DNA from: Pyxidicoccus sp. MSG2
GTDB lineage: Bacteria; Myxococcota; Myxococcia; Myxococcales; Myxococcaceae
Direction of reading: 5' to 3'
NCBI RefSeq assembly: GCF_026626705.1
Contig: NZ_JAPNKC010000001.1
Span: forward strand, 8,822,001-8,886,000
Length of the DNA: 64,000 bases
The notes below the pieces were generated by a model. That model saw nothing but the letters and a program-made list of their open reading frames with translations. It ran no database searches and was not told the origin of the DNA. Below are positions 52,084-61,643 of the stretch, piece after piece. A program made the position numbers and the translations under genes. The number at the start of each line of letters is the position of its first letter. Position 1 is the stretch's first letter.

Positions 52084-52175
52084 GGAGCCTCGGGGGAGGG
52101 GACGCGGAAGGAGCGCCGGGAGCGTCGCCGAAGGCCCCTGATACGACAAGCGTCAGCCCGCTTCCCGGGCCGGGC

Positions 52176-52883
52176 TCAGTGGCAGCGTGCCGGGGCCACC
52201 GCGCGGTAGACGAGCACCGCCGCCGCGAGCAGCGGCACTGCCCGCTGGAGGACGAAGGCCGCGGCGCGGGGCCGGTGCCTCCACAGCCCCGCCTGGAGCT
52301 GCGCGCCGAGCAACGCTGGCAGCCCGCCAAGCGAGAAGGCCCCCAGCACCAGCGCGCCGCCACCGAAGGAGCCGCTCGCCAGCGCCGCCGCGAAGACGCC
52401 ATACAGCAGACCACAGGGCAGCAGCGGCGTTACCGCACCCATTGCACCCGCGCGGCCCGTCCACGAAAACTTTGCGCCCCAGCGTGAGACGTGACGCACG
52501 ACGTGCGACAGGCCCGGAAGCGGACGCAGCCTCTTGCCCACCTCCAGCGCGGAGGCCACCAGCGCGGCCGCCATCAGCCAGGGCAGCCAGGGCCGCGTGG
52601 ACACGGCCAGCGCCCGCGTCACTCCGCCACCGAGCACGCCCAGCGCCCCGCCCACCAGTGTGTACGCCGCCACGCGCGCGCCCTGATACGCGAGCACCGC
52701 CCGGCGCCGCTCGGGGCCCGGCACCGCGGGCAGCCCCGCGCAGGCCAGCGGCCCGCACATGAGGAGGCAGTGCACGCTCCCGGTGAGCCCCACCGTCAGC
52801 GCACCCAGTGCGCCAGCCGCCACCGCCGGTGAGGGCGAGAGCGCGGCGAGCAGCGAGGAAAGGGCGGTCATTTCGAGCGGCAT
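52176..52883 (-). CDS. SafE/DsbD-like membrane protein of the cbb3 locus
   Basis: A 235-residue membrane protein with six predicted helices, in the sulphite exporter TauE/SafE-like (DsbD_2/UreH-type) family often found beside cbb3 genes. Cys residues sit in HCLLMCGPLACAG and in TPLLPCGLLYGVF, the conserved cysteine sites of the family. It may help deliver copper or maintain thiols for oxidase assembly. The ATG at 52883 is chosen; starts at 52871 and 52907 are possible. It is divergent from ccoI with a 48-base spacer. Confidence 0.8.
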   Translation of the reverse strand: MPLEMTALSSLLAALSPSPAVAAGALGALTVGLTGSVHCLLMCGPLACAGLPAVPGPERRRAVLAYQGARVAAYTLVGGALGVLGGGVTRALAVSTRPWLPWLMAAALVASALEVGKRLRPLPGLSHVVRHVSRWGAKFSWTGRAGAMGAVTPLLPCGLLYGVFAAALASGSFGGGALVLGAFSLGGLPALLGAQLQAGLWRHRPRAAAFVLQRAVPLLAAAVLVYRAVAPARCH

Positions 52884-52931
52884 GTCCCCCTGCTTCGCAA
52901 CAGGCATGCCGTTCGCAAGGTGACACCGTGC

Positions 52932-55349
52932 ATGCCTGCCTCCTCGCAAGTCGCACCCGCTTCGGACGCCTGCCTCCACTGCGGCAGTCCCGTCCCCGTG
53001 GGCGCGGCGTCGCGCGACTTCTGTTGCGCGGGGTGCGAGGCCGTGTACGGCCTGCTGCGAGAGCAGGGCCTTACCCGCTACTACCAGCTCACGCAGGGGA
53101 AGGCGGCGCCCGCGCCAGAGCCTCGAAAGGACCGGGGCTTCTCGTGGCTGGAGCCGCTGATGGCTCGCGCGGAGGCCGTCCCAGGCCCGGTGTGCGCGCT
53201 GGAACTGGACGTGCAGGGCATCCACTGCGCCGCGTGCGTGTGGCTGATGAACGAGCTGTTCCGCCGGCAGCAGGGCGGGGCGGGGCTCACGGTGGACCCG
53301 GCGCTCGGCAAGGTGCGCATGCAGTGGCGGCGCGGCGCCTTCGACGTGGGCGGCTTCCTGCGCGCGGTGGAGGGCTTCGGCTACCTCTTCGGCCCCAGCC
53401 GCAAGCACCCGGAGGCCGCCAGTCTCGATTTGCCCATCCGCCTGGGCATCTGCGCCGCGCTGGCGATGAACGTGATGCTGTTCTCAGTGAGCTTCTATGT
53501 CGGGCTCACTCCCGAGGATGGCGACGTCTTCCGACTCTTCACGCGGCTGAGCCTGGCGCTGTCCACCGGTGTCGTCCTGGTGGGCGGGTGGCCCTTCTTC
53601 CGCTCCGCCGTGCAAGGGCTGCGGCGCGGCGTGCTGCACCTGGACCTGCCGATTGCGCTGGGCATCCTCCTCGTGTTCGGCACCTCGCTGGTGCAGGCCC
53701 GGGGCGGCCGTGGCGACCTGGCCTACTTCGACACGCTCAACACCTTCGTCACCCTGATGCTGGTGGGGCGCTGGCTCCAGCAGCGTGTGCTGGAGCGCAA
53801 CCGCCGCTTCCTCCTGGAGGATGACGGCGCGGAGGGGCTGTTCGTCCGCAGGCAGGAGGGTGAGCGGCTCGCGACCGTGCGCGCCGCCGAGGTGGGCGAG
53901 GGCGACGTGCTCGTGATTGCGCCGGGCGACCTGGTGCCCGTGGACGCCGTGTTGCTCGAGGCGGACGCGCGCGTGTCCACCGACTGGATTACGGGCGAGC
54001 CCGGGGAGCGCACCGTGGCCCGGGGGGACTCACTGCCCGCGGGCGCGTTCAACGCGGGACGCGAGGCGGTGCGGGTGCGTGCGGCGCAGGCCTTCACGGA
54101 CTCGTCGCTGGTGGCGCTGTTGCGGAGGGCCCCGGCTGGGACGGGGGGCGCCGCGGTCCACACGCGATTCTGGGACCGGGTGTCGCGCCGGTGGGTGGTC
54201 ACCGTGCTGGGGGTGGCCGGACTGGGGCTCGCGCTGTGGTGGCCGGCCGGCCCGGACAAGGCGCTCGAGGTGGCGGTGGCGCTGCTGGTGGTGACGTGCC
54301 CGTGCGCCATCGGCATCGCCACTCCGCTCGCGTACGAGCTGGTGCAGGCGCGCCTGCGTCGCGGTGGCTTCTTCGTGCGGAGCCCGGACCTGATGGACCG
54401 GCTGCCCCGCGTGCGGCAGGTGCTCTTCGACAAGACGGGGACGCTGACGCTCGGGCGGCTGGAGCTGGTGGACCGTGCGTCGGTGGAGGTGCTGGCACCC
54501 GAGGCCCGGGACGTGGCCTTCGACCTGACCTCGCGCAGCAACCACCCGGCGAGCCGCTGCCTCAGCGTGGCGCTGGCTCGCGCGGGGGCGCGGTTCTCCG
54601 CGGAGGCACGGGTGACGGAGCACGCGGGGCAGGGCGTGGAGCTCACCCGCGACGGCGTGTGCTGGCGGCTGGGCCGTGCGCAGTGGGCCGTGGCGGGGCA
54701 GGGCGTCGCTTCCGCCGCGGGCCCCGTGCTCACCCGGGACGGTGTGCTCGTGGCCACCTTCGCCCTGCGCGAGTCGGTCCGCTCGGACGCGCGGCGCGAA
54801 GTCCAGGCGCTCCAGGACGAGGGCCGCGCGGTGTGGCTCATCTCCGGCGACGCCCCGGCGCGCGTGAGGGACATGGCCGAGGCGCTGGGCATTCCCCTCA
54901 CACACGCGCTGGGTGGCCAGCGTCCCGAGGACAAGGCCTCGACGGTGGCTGCGCTGGACGCGGCGGACACGCTGTACCTGGGCGACGGTGTCAACGACAG
55001 CCTCGCCTTCGAGCGCGCCCTCTGCGCGGGCACGCCCGCCATCGACCGGCCCGTCATGCCGGGCAAGAGCGACTTCTTCCTCCTGGGCGAGGGACTCGCC
55101 TCCATCCGCGAGGCCCTCCGCCTGTCGCTGCGGCTGCGCCAGGTGGTGCGCAGGCTGCTGACGCTCGCCGTGGCCTACAACGTCGTGGCCGTCACCGTGT
55201 GCCTCGCCGGGTGGATGACGCCGCTGCGTGCCGCGCTGGCCATGCCCGCCACCAGCCTCGCCACCGTCCTCTTCACCGTGTGGAGCCTGTCTGCCGCCCG
55301 CGAGCGCCCGGCCTCCACTCCCACGCAGCTGCGGGAGGTGCCCGCATGA
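52932..55349 (+). CDS. ccoI: Copper-translocating P1B-type ATPase CcoI/FixI
   Basis: An 805-residue P1B copper ATPase of the CcoI group, which supplies copper for cbb3 oxidase. It begins with a zinc-ribbon-like block CLHCGSP...FCCAGCEAVYG, followed by one HMA-type metal-binding motif GIHCAACVW. About eight membrane helices carry the CPC ion site (Cys456-Pro-Cys458). The phosphorylated Asp500 is in DKTGTLT, and TGEP and GDGVNDS motifs are present. The stop overlaps ccoS (ATGA). The N-terminal Cys block is the usual mark separating CcoI from CopA. A GTG 12 bases upstream is an alternative start. Confidence 0.93.
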   Translation: MPASSQVAPASDACLHCGSPVPVGAASRDFCCAGCEAVYGLLREQGLTRYYQLTQGKAAPAPEPRKDRGFSWLEPLMARAEAVPGPVCALELDVQGIHCAACVWLMNELFRRQQGGAGLTVDPALGKVRMQWRRGAFDVGGFLRAVEGFGYLFGPSRKHPEAASLDLPIRLGICAALAMNVMLFSVSFYVGLTPEDGDVFRLFTRLSLALSTGVVLVGGWPFFRSAVQGLRRGVLHLDLPIALGILLVFGTSLVQARGGRGDLAYFDTLNTFVTLMLVGRWLQQRVLERNRRFLLEDDGAEGLFVRRQEGERLATVRAAEVGEGDVLVIAPGDLVPVDAVLLEADARVSTDWITGEPGERTVARGDSLPAGAFNAGREAVRVRAAQAFTDSSLVALLRRAPAGTGGAAVHTRFWDRVSRRWVVTVLGVAGLGLALWWPAGPDKALEVAVALLVVTCPCAIGIATPLAYELVQARLRRGGFFVRSPDLMDRLPRVRQVLFDKTGTLTLGRLELVDRASVEVLAPEARDVAFDLTSRSNHPASRCLSVALARAGARFSAEARVTEHAGQGVELTRDGVCWRLGRAQWAVAGQGVASAAGPVLTRDGVLVATFALRESVRSDARREVQALQDEGRAVWLISGDAPARVRDMAEALGIPLTHALGGQRPEDKASTVAALDAADTLYLGDGVNDSLAFERALCAGTPAIDRPVMPGKSDFFLLGEGLASIREALRLSLRLRQVVRRLLTLAVAYNVVAVTVCLAGWMTPLRAALAMPATSLATVLFTVWSLSAARERPASTPTQLREVPA

Positions 55350-55534
55350 ACGTCCTCGTCCTCCAGGTCTTCGTCAGCCTGATGCTCGTCGCCAGCTCGG
55401 TGCTGCTGTTCGCCTACAGCGTGCGCCACAGGGACCACGAGCACGCCGACCGCCTCTCCCTCTTCCCGCTCGAGGACGACGGCGCCCCGCCGCCCGCCGC
55501 CCCCGAGCCCCCGCCTTCCGCTTCCCAGGAGTGA
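55346..55534 (+). CDS. ccoS: Cytochrome oxidase maturation protein CcoS
   Basis: A 62-residue protein with one N-terminal membrane helix ([27 protein letters not shown]) and a Pro-rich acidic tail. Size, helix and position right after ccoI are those of CcoS, which is needed for cofactor insertion into CcoN in known systems. The ATG overlaps the ccoI stop (ATGA). The fused ccoNO gene starts 4 bases after its stop. Confidence 0.9.
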   Translation: MNVLVLQVFVSLMLVASSVLLFAYSVRHRDHEHADRLSLFPLEDDGAPPPAAPEPPPSASQE

Positions 55535-55538
55535 TTCC

Positions 55539-57902
55539 GTGCAACAGCAGCGAATCATCTACGACGACACCACGGTCCGGCGCTTCATCATCGCGTCGGT
55601 GCTGTTCGGCATCGTGGGCATGGCGGTAGGGGCACTGGTGGCCAGCCAGCTCGCGTGGTGGCAGGCCAACCTGGGCATCCCCTACACGACGTACTCGCGC
55701 CTGCGCCCGCTCCACACCAACGCGGTCATCTTCGCCTTCGTCGGCAACATGATGTTCGCCGGCATCTACTACTCGTCCCAGCGCCTGCTGAAGACACGCA
55801 TGGCGTCGGACCTGCTCTCGAAGATCCACTTCTGGGGCTGGCAGCTCATCATCGTCGCGGCGGCGGTGACGCTCCCGCTGGGCATCACCACCTCCAAGGA
55901 GTACGCGGAGCTGGAGTGGCCCATCGACCTGGCGATTGCCGTCATCTGGGTGGTCTTCGCCATCAACTTCTTCTGGACGCTGAAGAAGCGGAACGAGAAG
56001 AACCTCTACGTCGCCATCTGGTTCTACATCGCCACCATCGTCACCGTGGCGGTGCTCCACATCGTCAACAGCCTGGCGCTGCCGTTCTCTCCGCTGAAGA
56101 GCTACTCCGTCTACGCGGGCGTGCAGGACGCGCTGGTGCAGTGGTGGTACGGCCACAACGCCGTCGCCTTCTTCCTCACCACGCCCATCCTGGGCATCAT
56201 GTACTACTTCCTGCCCAAGGCGGCGGAGCGCCCCGTCTACTCGTACCGGCTGTCCATCATCCACTTCTGGGCCCTGGTCTTCATCTACATCTGGGCCGGC
56301 CCGCACCACCTGCTCTACACCGCGCTGCCCGACTGGGCGCAGTCGCTGGGCATGATTTTCAGCGTCATGCTCTGGGCCCCGTCGTGGGGCGGCATGCTCA
56401 ACGGCCTGCTCACGCTCAAGGGCGCGTGGCACAAGCTGCGCGAGGACCCCGTCCTCAAGTTCCTCATCGCCGGCGTCACCTTCTACGGCATGGCGACCTT
56501 CGAGGGGCCGCTGCTCTCCATCAAGTCGGTGAGCGCGCTGGGCCACTACACGGACTGGATTGTCGGCCACGTGCACAGCGGCGCGCTGGGGTGGAACGGC
56601 TTCATGGCCGCCGGCATGTTCTACTGGCTGGTGCCCAGGCTGTACGGCACGAAGCTGCACTCCACGAAGGCGGCGGACACGCACTTCTGGCTCGCGACGG
56701 TGGGCATCCTCCTCTACGCGGTGTCCATGTGGGTCAGCGGCATCACCCAGGGGTTGATGTGGCGCGCCACCAACGCCGACGGGACGCTGCTCTACCCGAA
56801 CTTCGTGGAGACGCTGCTGGCCATCCGGCCCATGTACATCGTCCGCTTCACGGGCGGCTCCATGTACCTGGTGGGCTTCATCATGATGGCGTGGAACCTG
56901 TGGAAGACGGGCCGCGCCGGCCAGCCCGTCAACGGCGAGGCCACCGTCGTCGTGGAGACGCCGGCCCCCGCGCCCGTGCCTGTTGCCGCGCCCGCGCCCG
57001 GCTGGGTGCAGGTGGTGACGGGGCGGCCGCTCCTCTTCGCCCTCGCCATCCTCACGGTGACGATGTTCCTCGGCTGGGCGAGGCCGGTGCGCGCGCTGGT
57101 GCTGATGGGCGCCATCATCGCCCTGGGCGAGTTCGCCTGGATTGTCACCCGGCGCGAGCGCGAGGCGGGCAAGCCGTCCTGGTTCGGCCTCATCGAGGGC
57201 CGGCCGCTCGCCTTCACCGTGCTGACGCTGGTGGCCATCCTCATCGGCGGCGTCGCGGAGTTGCTGCCCACCATCATGCTCAAGCAGGCGGTGCCCGCGC
57301 ACGGCGAGGCACAGCAGCCCTACTCGCCGCTGGAACTGCAGGGGCGTGATTTGTACGTCCGCGAGGGCTGCTACACGTGCCACTCGCAGATGATTCGCCC
57401 CTTCGTCGCGGAGACGCAGCGCTACGGCGACGTGTCCCGCGCGGAGGAGTTCATCTACGACCACCCCTTCCAGTGGGGGAGCAAGCGCACAGGCCCGGAT
57501 TTGCACCGGCTGGGCGGCAAGTACCCGAACCTCTGGCACTACACGCACATGCTGGACCCGCGCGCGACGAGCCCCGGCTCCAACATGCCGCCGTACCCGT
57601 GGCTGGCCGAGAATCAGCTCAAGACGAAGGACGCGCCGAAGAAGCTGTCGCTGATGCAGAAGCTGGGCGTGCCGTACACCAACGCGGACATCGACACCGC
57701 GGAGGCCCGGCAGAAGTCGCAGGCGGAAGGCATCACCGCGGACCTGGCCACGCAGGGTATCCACTTGAAGTGGGACTCGGAGCTGGTGGCGCTCATCGCC
57801 TACCTGCAGCGCCTGGGGCGCGGGCCGCAGGACGTGCCCGTGCAGCAGCCCGGCGGTCCGCCCACCGCCTCCGCCGATGACAGCCAGGGAGGGACGCGCT
57901 GA
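55539..57902 (+). CDS. ccoNO: Fused cbb3 oxidase subunits I and II (CcoN-CcoO)
   Basis: A 787-residue fusion. CcoN occupies about 1-475, with heme-copper ligands in [40 protein letters not shown] and [13 protein letters not shown]. An Ala/Pro/Val-rich linker at about 470-490 ([14 protein letters not shown]) is followed by two extra hydrophobic helices ([37 protein letters not shown]). CcoO then begins with its own anchor helix and the heme motif CYTCH at 611-615, followed by MIRPF and PPYPW. It is the terminal oxidase reducing oxygen at low concentration. The GTG start follows ccoS by 4 bases; the stop overlaps ccoQ (TGATG). Confidence 0.93.
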   Translation: MQQQRIIYDDTTVRRFIIASVLFGIVGMAVGALVASQLAWWQANLGIPYTTYSRLRPLHTNAVIFAFVGNMMFAGIYYSSQRLLKTRMASDLLSKIHFWGWQLIIVAAAVTLPLGITTSKEYAELEWPIDLAIAVIWVVFAINFFWTLKKRNEKNLYVAIWFYIATIVTVAVLHIVNSLALPFSPLKSYSVYAGVQDALVQWWYGHNAVAFFLTTPILGIMYYFLPKAAERPVYSYRLSIIHFWALVFIYIWAGPHHLLYTALPDWAQSLGMIFSVMLWAPSWGGMLNGLLTLKGAWHKLREDPVLKFLIAGVTFYGMATFEGPLLSIKSVSALGHYTDWIVGHVHSGALGWNGFMAAGMFYWLVPRLYGTKLHSTKAADTHFWLATVGILLYAVSMWVSGITQGLMWRATNADGTLLYPNFVETLLAIRPMYIVRFTGGSMYLVGFIMMAWNLWKTGRAGQPVNGEATVVVETPAPAPVPVAAPAPGWVQVVTGRPLLFALAILTVTMFLGWARPVRALVLMGAIIALGEFAWIVTRREREAGKPSWFGLIEGRPLAFTVLTLVAILIGGVAELLPTIMLKQAVPAHGEAQQPYSPLELQGRDLYVREGCYTCHSQMIRPFVAETQRYGDVSRAEEFIYDHPFQWGSKRTGPDLHRLGGKYPNLWHYTHMLDPRATSPGSNMPPYPWLAENQLKTKDAPKKLSLMQKLGVPYTNADIDTAEARQKSQAEGITADLATQGIHLKWDSELVALIAYLQRLGRGPQDVPVQQPGGPPTASADDSQGGTR

Positions 57903-58081
57903 TGTACAAACAATTCTACGAGGGGATGGCGCTGACGGAGCTTCCGCTCTTCGCGCTCTGGCTGTTCATCGCGGTGTTCCTGGGCGTCTGCGTCTGGGTG
58001 TTCGGCGCCCGGCGCAGCCAGGACTTCGACGCGCTCGCGCAGATGCCACTCTCCGAGCAGGGGGAGGCGGGCCATGAGTGA
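57902..58081 (+). CDS. ccoQ: CcoQ/FixQ-like small subunit
   Basis: A 59-residue protein beginning [20 protein letters not shown]. It has one membrane helix (ALWLFIAVFLGVCVWVFG) followed by RRSQDFDALAQMPL, the standard CcoQ layout of helix plus short acidic tail. In cbb3 oxidases CcoQ stabilises the complex or its association with CcoP. The ATG overlaps the ccoNO stop, and its last codons overlap the ccoP start at 58074. Its size makes it easy to miss. Confidence 0.85.
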   Translation: MYKQFYEGMALTELPLFALWLFIAVFLGVCVWVFGARRSQDFDALAQMPLSEQGEAGHE

Positions 58082-58622
58082 GAAGGCGCCGCTGCACTCC
58101 ATCTACGACGGCATCGAGGAGCACGACAACCTGCTGCCCAACTGGTGGTTGGCCATCCTCTGGACGTCCATCGTCTTCGCCGCGGGCTACTGGTTCTGGT
58201 ACCACATCGCGGAGCTGTCGCCAGGGCAGCTCGGTGAGTACTCCGGCGAGGCCGCGGAGGTGGCGAAGCGCAACGCGGACAACAAGCCCGTGTCGGACGA
58301 GACGCTGCTGGCGCTGGTGCAGGACCCGACAGCGGTGGGCAACGGCAAGGCCGTGTTCCAGGCGAACTGCGCCTCCTGCCATGGCGCGCAGGGGCAGGGG
58401 CTCATCGGCCCCAACCTGACGGATGGCTTCTGGCTGCACGGCGCGAAGCCCGTGGCCATCCACAAGGTGGTGGCCGAGGGCGTGGTGGCCAGGGGCATGC
58501 CCGCGTGGGAGCGCACGCTGGGGGCCGAGCGCGTGCGCGCGGTCGCCGCGTACGTGCTGACGCTCAAGGGGACGAATGCACCCGGTGGCAAGGCGCCTCA
58601 GGGCGAGCCCGAGCAGCCGTAG
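58074..58622 (+). CDS. ccoP: Short mono-heme CcoP/FixP-like cbb3 subunit III
   Basis: A 182-residue subunit. The N-terminus SIYDGIEEHDNLLPNWWLAILWTSIVFAAGYWF is the diagnostic CcoP segment with its membrane helix. Only one heme c motif is present, CASCH at about residues 99-103 (NCASCHGAQGQG), with a Met candidate in ARGMPAWE. Standard CcoP carries two hemes in about 290-310 residues, so this one lacks a domain. The ATG overlaps ccoQ and the next gene starts 28 bases after the stop. The C-terminus ends in a short Gly/Pro-rich tail. Confidence 0.88.
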   Translation: MSEKAPLHSIYDGIEEHDNLLPNWWLAILWTSIVFAAGYWFWYHIAELSPGQLGEYSGEAAEVAKRNADNKPVSDETLLALVQDPTAVGNGKAVFQANCASCHGAQGQGLIGPNLTDGFWLHGAKPVAIHKVVAEGVVARGMPAWERTLGAERVRAVAAYVLTLKGTNAPGGKAPQGEPEQP

Positions 58623-58650
58623 CGCAAGGCCACGGAGAGGACGCGTCGTC

Positions 58651-60063
58651 ATGGCAGTAGCACCGCGGCAGGACAGCCCCCGCATCGACCAGCTCAGCTC
58701 CATCCGGGCGGATGGCTCGCGTCTGGCCATCCACCCCTCGGACATCCATGGCCGGTTCATCACCCGGCGGCGGGTGCTGTTCGCGGTGCTGATGGCCTTC
58801 TACGTGGCGCTGCCGCTGGTGGAGGTGGGCGGCCACCCGGCCGTGCACCTGGACGTGGCGGCGCGCCGCTTCTACCTCTTCGGGGGCACGTACAACGCGC
58901 AGGACTTCTGGCGCGTCCTCTTCCTCGTCACGTCCGTGGGCTTCGGCCTGCTCTTCGTCACCGCCTGGCTGGGCCGCGTGTGGTGCGGCTGGGCGTGCCC
59001 GCAGACGGTGTTCCTGGAGGGCGTGTACCGGCCAATTGAGCGCTTCTTCGACGGGCCTCGCGAGCGGAGGTTGAAGCTGGCGGGCTCGCCTTGGACGCCA
59101 GCCCGCGTGGTGCGGGCAGGGCTGAAGCATGGCGCGTACGTGGGCGTGTCGCTGCTCATCTCCCACGCGGCGCTGAGCCTCTTCGTGTCCGCGGGCGGGC
59201 TGGTGTCCATGGTGGCCGAGGGCCCGGTCGTGTCTCCGGTGGCCTTTACGTGGGCCATGGCCGTCACCGGCGCGCTGTACTTCAACTTCGCCTGGTTCCG
59301 AGAGCAGCTCTGTGTGGTGGTGTGCCCCTACGGCCGGCTCCAGTCGGCCATGCAGGACCGGGACTCGCTCATCATCGGTTACGACGTGAAGCGCGGAGAG
59401 CCTCGCGGGCGGATGCTGAAGGCAAAGGCTGGCGAGGTGGCGCCGCCGCGCGGGGACTGCGTGGACTGCCGCAAGTGCGTCATGGCGTGTCCCACCGGCA
59501 TCGACATCCGCAATGGCTTGCAGATGGACTGTCTGGCCTGCGCGCAGTGCGTGGATGCGTGCGACGACGTCATGGACAAGGTGGGCCGGCCGCGAGGGCT
59601 CATCCGGTATGACTCGCTCAACGGGCTGGATGGCAAGCCCCGCCGCGTGCTGAGGCCGCGGCTGGTGCTGTATGGCGCGCTGATGGTGGCGGCCTTCACC
59701 GGCCTCACGCTGAGCCTCGTGCAGCGCGTTCCCTTCGAAGCCAACCTGCTGCGCTTCCAGGGCACGCCGTACCTCATCGAAGCAGGCACGGTGCGCAACC
59801 AGTTCGAGCTGCACCTGGTGAACAAGAACCCCGGCGAGACGACCTTCACCATTCGGGTGGACAGCCCCGTGCCCGCGCAGGTGGTGGTGCCCCAGGCGGA
59901 GGTGAAGCTGGCCTCGCTGGAGAGCTTCCGCGTGCCGCTGTTCATCACCGTGCAGCGGGAGCACGTCCGTGGGCCCTTCGTCTTCACGGTGGAAGTGAAG
60001 GACTCGGCGTCCGGCGAGGTGAAGCGGATGGAGGCGCGGTTCCTGGGGCCGGCGGGCGGGTGA
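58651..60063 (+). CDS. ccoG: Cytochrome oxidase accessory protein CcoG
   Basis: A 470-residue membrane iron-sulphur protein of the CcoG/RdxA/FixG family. Helices in the first half surround WCGWACPQTVFLEGVY, and the 4Fe-4S ligands occur in CVDCRKCVMACPTGIDIRNG and CLACAQCVDACDDVMDK. A C-terminal immunoglobulin-like domain (LHLVNKNPGETTFTIRVDSP) is also typical. CcoG has been shown in related bacteria to reduce copper for cbb3 assembly. The ATG at 58651 is chosen. A hairpin terminator follows. Confidence 0.93.
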   Translation: MAVAPRQDSPRIDQLSSIRADGSRLAIHPSDIHGRFITRRRVLFAVLMAFYVALPLVEVGGHPAVHLDVAARRFYLFGGTYNAQDFWRVLFLVTSVGFGLLFVTAWLGRVWCGWACPQTVFLEGVYRPIERFFDGPRERRLKLAGSPWTPARVVRAGLKHGAYVGVSLLISHAALSLFVSAGGLVSMVAEGPVVSPVAFTWAMAVTGALYFNFAWFREQLCVVVCPYGRLQSAMQDRDSLIIGYDVKRGEPRGRMLKAKAGEVAPPRGDCVDCRKCVMACPTGIDIRNGLQMDCLACAQCVDACDDVMDKVGRPRGLIRYDSLNGLDGKPRRVLRPRLVLYGALMVAAFTGLTLSLVQRVPFEANLLRFQGTPYLIEAGTVRNQFELHLVNKNPGETTFTIRVDSPVPAQVVVPQAEVKLASLESFRVPLFITVQREHVRGPFVFTVEVKDSASGEVKRMEARFLGPAGG

Positions 60064-60087
60064 TGGCTCGCGGAGGGATGGCAGAAG

Positions 60088-60132
60088 AAAACCCCGGGGC
60101 ACCTTGCTGGCGCCACGGGGCTTTCGCTTTTC
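60088..60132. terminator. Terminator between ccoG and the convergent lipoprotein gene
   Basis: ACCCCGGGGCACC (60091-60103) and GGCGCCACGGGG (60109-60120) form a roughly 11-bp stem with two mismatches. AAAA on the left and CTTTCGCTTTT on the right make it usable from both directions. Confidence 0.65.
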
Positions 60133-60162
60133 AGCTTCTTCTACATGAGAGAGCGCCGGGGC

Positions 60163-60582
60163 TCATTTGGGGACGCAGGACTGGAACTCGCACGTCTCCT
60201 TGGCGCCGCAGATGACGGGGCCGCTTCCTCCGGCGCCGGTGCCCTCCTTGCAGCACACCGAGCCCGGCTCCACGCAGCCGTCAGCGCCGGGACCGCAGTG
60301 GATGCACATCAAGCCAGGCTGGCAGATGACCGGGCCACTTCCGCCCGCTCCCGTCCCCGGGGCGCAGCACACCGTGCCTTTGGGCTGACAGGAGAACTCC
60401 GAACCACAACTCAGGCACTCCTCACCTTCCTGACATTGAATCTCGCCGCAGTGCGCATTGCCGGTGTCCGGGCCCTGGCCGGGGCCAGTCCCGGTCCCCG
60501 TGCACGTGCCGAAACAACCCGGGAGCGAGAGCACCACCGCTCCCAACGCCATCATCAGGTACCGTCGCATCCGCGTCTTCAT
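60163..60582 (-). CDS. Cysteine-rich lipoprotein with duplicated module
   Basis: A 139-residue lipoprotein. The signal MRRYLMMALGAVVLSLPGC has a lipobox at LPGC. The mature part contains about 16 Cys and two near-identical units (GTVCCAPGTGAGGSGPVICQPG and GSVCCKEGTGAGGSGPVICGAK). This implies a small disulphide-bonded repeat domain outside the cytoplasm. Family unknown. It shares Cys-rich character with the next lipoprotein upstream and may belong to the same surface system. It faces ccoG across a shared terminator. Confidence 0.75.
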   Translation of the reverse strand: MKTRMRRYLMMALGAVVLSLPGCFGTCTGTGTGPGQGPDTGNAHCGEIQCQEGEECLSCGSEFSCQPKGTVCCAPGTGAGGSGPVICQPGLMCIHCGPGADGCVEPGSVCCKEGTGAGGSGPVICGAKETCEFQSCVPK

Positions 60583-60770
60583 GGTTCCCCCTCATGGGAC
60601 AGGGCAACGGTCACCGTTCGCCCAGAGCCACCATGGCTCCCTGTCGATGTAACGAGGGGGGCTGAAGATCTTCCCGCGCGTGAGCGGAAGGATGGACAGG
60701 GATGCGTCCGCCGCACTCCGGGGGCCATGAGACGGGGCCCATGGCGCCACCGGAGTGCCTGGCGTCCCTG

Positions 60771-61643
60771 CTACTCGGTGGCACCCCCATCAGGTTCCGG
60801 CCGCGGGTCGCACGCCATCCCCGGGCAATTCTTCGTCGCCGAGCACGTGATGCCGTCGCAGCAGCGGTACGGCTCATTGGCGGGACAGGCACAGGGGCAG
60901 AACATCGTCCCCCCGCACCCGTCCGAAAGCGTGCCGCACTGGCCGCCCTGCTGCGCGCAGGTGGTCTTCGTGCAGCACAGGTTGTCCGGCATGCAGGTCT
61001 GGTTGAACGAGCAGTACCCGCAGTCCACCGGCCCGAGGCGGGACTCGAGGATGGTCCCACACTGCTTTCCGAGCTCCTGCTCGCATTGCGTGCGCGTCAG
61101 CGTCTGCCGCTGCTCCGCGAACTTCAGCTCGTTGAGGGTGGCGAACTGCCGGGTCGGCGCGGTGGCCGAGGGCGCCGTGAAGGTGTACCAGTACCCCGTC
61201 GTCGACACCGCGCGCTGCCGTTCCTGCTCCAGGGTGGTGGCATTCAGGCTCGTCGCCACCACTCCAGGCAGCGGCAGCCACACGGTGGCCTGGCTCCCGG
61301 CCGGAGGCAGCGGCGCGAGGACACGGGCCTCCCCCATCGTCGCCAGGGGATTGACCACCACCTTCCCGATGGACGTGCCGACGATGAAGTCGGGCCGCGT
61401 CATCGCGCGCGGCTCGAACATCGACGGGTCCAGGCCGCTCACCCGGATGAGCACCCCGTCGTTGACCACCTGTCGCTGCCCTTCGGTGATGACCTCGAAG
61501 CCCGCCGTGACGCGGACCTTCTCGATGTTGGTGACCGAGATGACGCTCTGCTGCCGGGTCGCCACGGCCGGGGCCTGCGCCTGCGCCTTGCCACGTTCGG
61601 AGCACCCCGCCAGCAGGAGTGCAAGGATGAGGAAGCGTTTCAT
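60771..61643 (-). CDS. Lipoprotein with Cys-rich C-terminal domain, unknown function
   Basis: A 290-residue lipoprotein. The signal MKRFLILALLLAGC has lipobox LLAGC. Residues about 35-180 look beta-rich (IEKVRVTAGFEVITEGQRQVV, GSQATVWLPLPG). From about 190 the sequence has many Cys in short runs: CEQELGKQCGTI, CGYCSFNQTCMPDNLCC, GCGGTMFCPCAC, RCCDGITC. Function unrecognised. The ATG overlaps the stop of the upstream hydrolase gene (ATGA), so the two are translationally coupled, and the 188-base spacer downstream holds only a GAGCCA/TGGCTC inverted repeat. Confidence 0.78.
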   Translation of the reverse strand: MKRFLILALLLAGCSERGKAQAQAPAVATRQQSVISVTNIEKVRVTAGFEVITEGQRQVVNDGVLIRVSGLDPSMFEPRAMTRPDFIVGTSIGKVVVNPLATMGEARVLAPLPPAGSQATVWLPLPGVVATSLNATTLEQERQRAVSTTGYWYTFTAPSATAPTRQFATLNELKFAEQRQTLTRTQCEQELGKQCGTILESRLGPVDCGYCSFNQTCMPDNLCCTKTTCAQQGGQCGTLSDGCGGTMFCPCACPANEPYRCCDGITCSATKNCPGMACDPRPEPDGGATE

